Assembly (NCBI RefSeq): GCF_010119975.1
Contig: NZ_CP048222.1
Coordinates: 5,288,501-5,352,500, forward strand
Length of the DNA stretch: 64,000 nucleotides
Direction: 5' to 3'
From: Rhodocytophaga rosea
GTDB taxonomy: Bacteria; Bacteroidota; Bacteroidia; Cytophagales; 172606-1
Below are positions 63,905-64,000 of the stretch, piece after piece. The notes under the pieces were generated by a model. The model had not been told where the DNA came from. It saw only the letters and a list, made by a program, of their open reading frames with translations, and did no database searches. The position numbers were made by a program, and so were the translations under genes. Each line of letters begins with the position of its first letter. Position 1 is the stretch's first letter.

Positions 63905-64000
63905 ATGTTGAAGAAAGAATGGATAATACCTCTCATTCGCTTTTCTGCTGTCTGCATTTTTTGTGCGGCCTGTAAAAACACAACTGAAACAGATCTAACT
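63905..64000 (+). CDS. Start of a lipoprotein gene (3' end outside window)
   Basis: The ATG at 63905 opens a frame to the window end (32 codons). The sequence MLKKEWIIPLIRF is followed by a hydrophobic stretch and a lipobox-like FCAAC, then KNTTETDLT, so it is probably a lipoprotein signal. The rest lies outside the window, so the function cannot be told. A nearby ATG at 63901 leads to a stop after 24 codons. Confidence 0.55.
   Translation, partial: MLKKEWIIPLIRFSAVCIFCAACKNTTETDLT

Noticed and set aside
1-64000. CRISPR arrays or rRNA genes
   Set aside because: No regularly spaced 25-40-bp repeats and no rRNA-like stretches were seen.

Overview
The window looks like a chromosome segment of a Cytophagales-type Bacteroidota, possibly Rhodocytophaga-like. 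The evidence is the gene content: a PVC-type heme protein, DUF1080/HEAT and Gfo/Idh secreted sugar genes, a ThuA/PQQ-type dehydrogenase lipoprotein, LytTR two-component genes and M1 peptidases. Start codons also generally lack strong Shine-Dalgarno sequences, and TANNTTTG promoter-like boxes precede the transposases. The species is not certain from sequence alone.

Layout. 0-10 kb: the 3' end of a heme c protein, a PBP4-type D,D-carboxypeptidase divergent from a large SF1 helicase, hemE, and several small genes including a tryptophan-rich 16-residue-repeat protein. 9.5-14 kb: an unusual protein joining an N-terminal Rof-like (Rho-inhibitor) domain to a C-terminal STAS/SpoIIAA-like domain, a fatty acid desaturase, and a LytS/LytTR-type pair. 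14-19.6 kb: a plus-strand signalling island with a CheY-like protein, a stand-alone CheB methylesterase domain, a biliverdin-type bacteriophytochrome kinase, an Rcp1-like regulator and a REC-histidine kinase hybrid. 19.7-28.6 kb: mostly housekeeping or unremarkable genes (ankyrin, flavin reductase, LEA14-like, DUF72, FAD-Rieske, M1 peptidase, tRNA-Pro). 28.7-33.5 kb: a two-gene minus-strand operon of a Gfo/Idh oxidoreductase and a HEAT-DUF1080-DUF1080 protein.

33.8-51.4 kb is the outstanding region: five very large minus-strand genes (582, 1724, 938, about 1178 and 1091 aa) covering some 17.5 kb. One is a PhoD-like metallophosphatase and one appears to be a DUF6603 protein. The other three belong to no family with a known function, but carry dense motifs that I recall from similarly clustered hypothetical proteins in other phyla. 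Two gene junctions are nearly abutting (TAA-c-ATG and TAA-tct-ATG). The other two gaps are occupied by hairpin-headed dispersed repeats. This is the best candidate here for an undescribed multi-gene system.

51.9-59.5 kb: a run of small genes (VF530, DUF5071, VOC, macro domain), then an IS630-family element with an A_AAA_AAA frameshift site, a nucleoside hydrolase, an ISAs1-family element with an 11-bp target duplication, a second copy of the 205-bp repeat, and ribokinase. The ISAs1 element and the repeat separate two enzymes that act in sequence in nucleoside salvage. 59.7-63 kb: a multidomain ThuA-like/sugar dehydrogenase/PKD/cytochrome c/CBM lipoprotein. The last kilobase is AT-rich and gene-poor, and ends with the start of a further lipoprotein. 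No rRNA, CRISPR array or prophage structural genes were seen.
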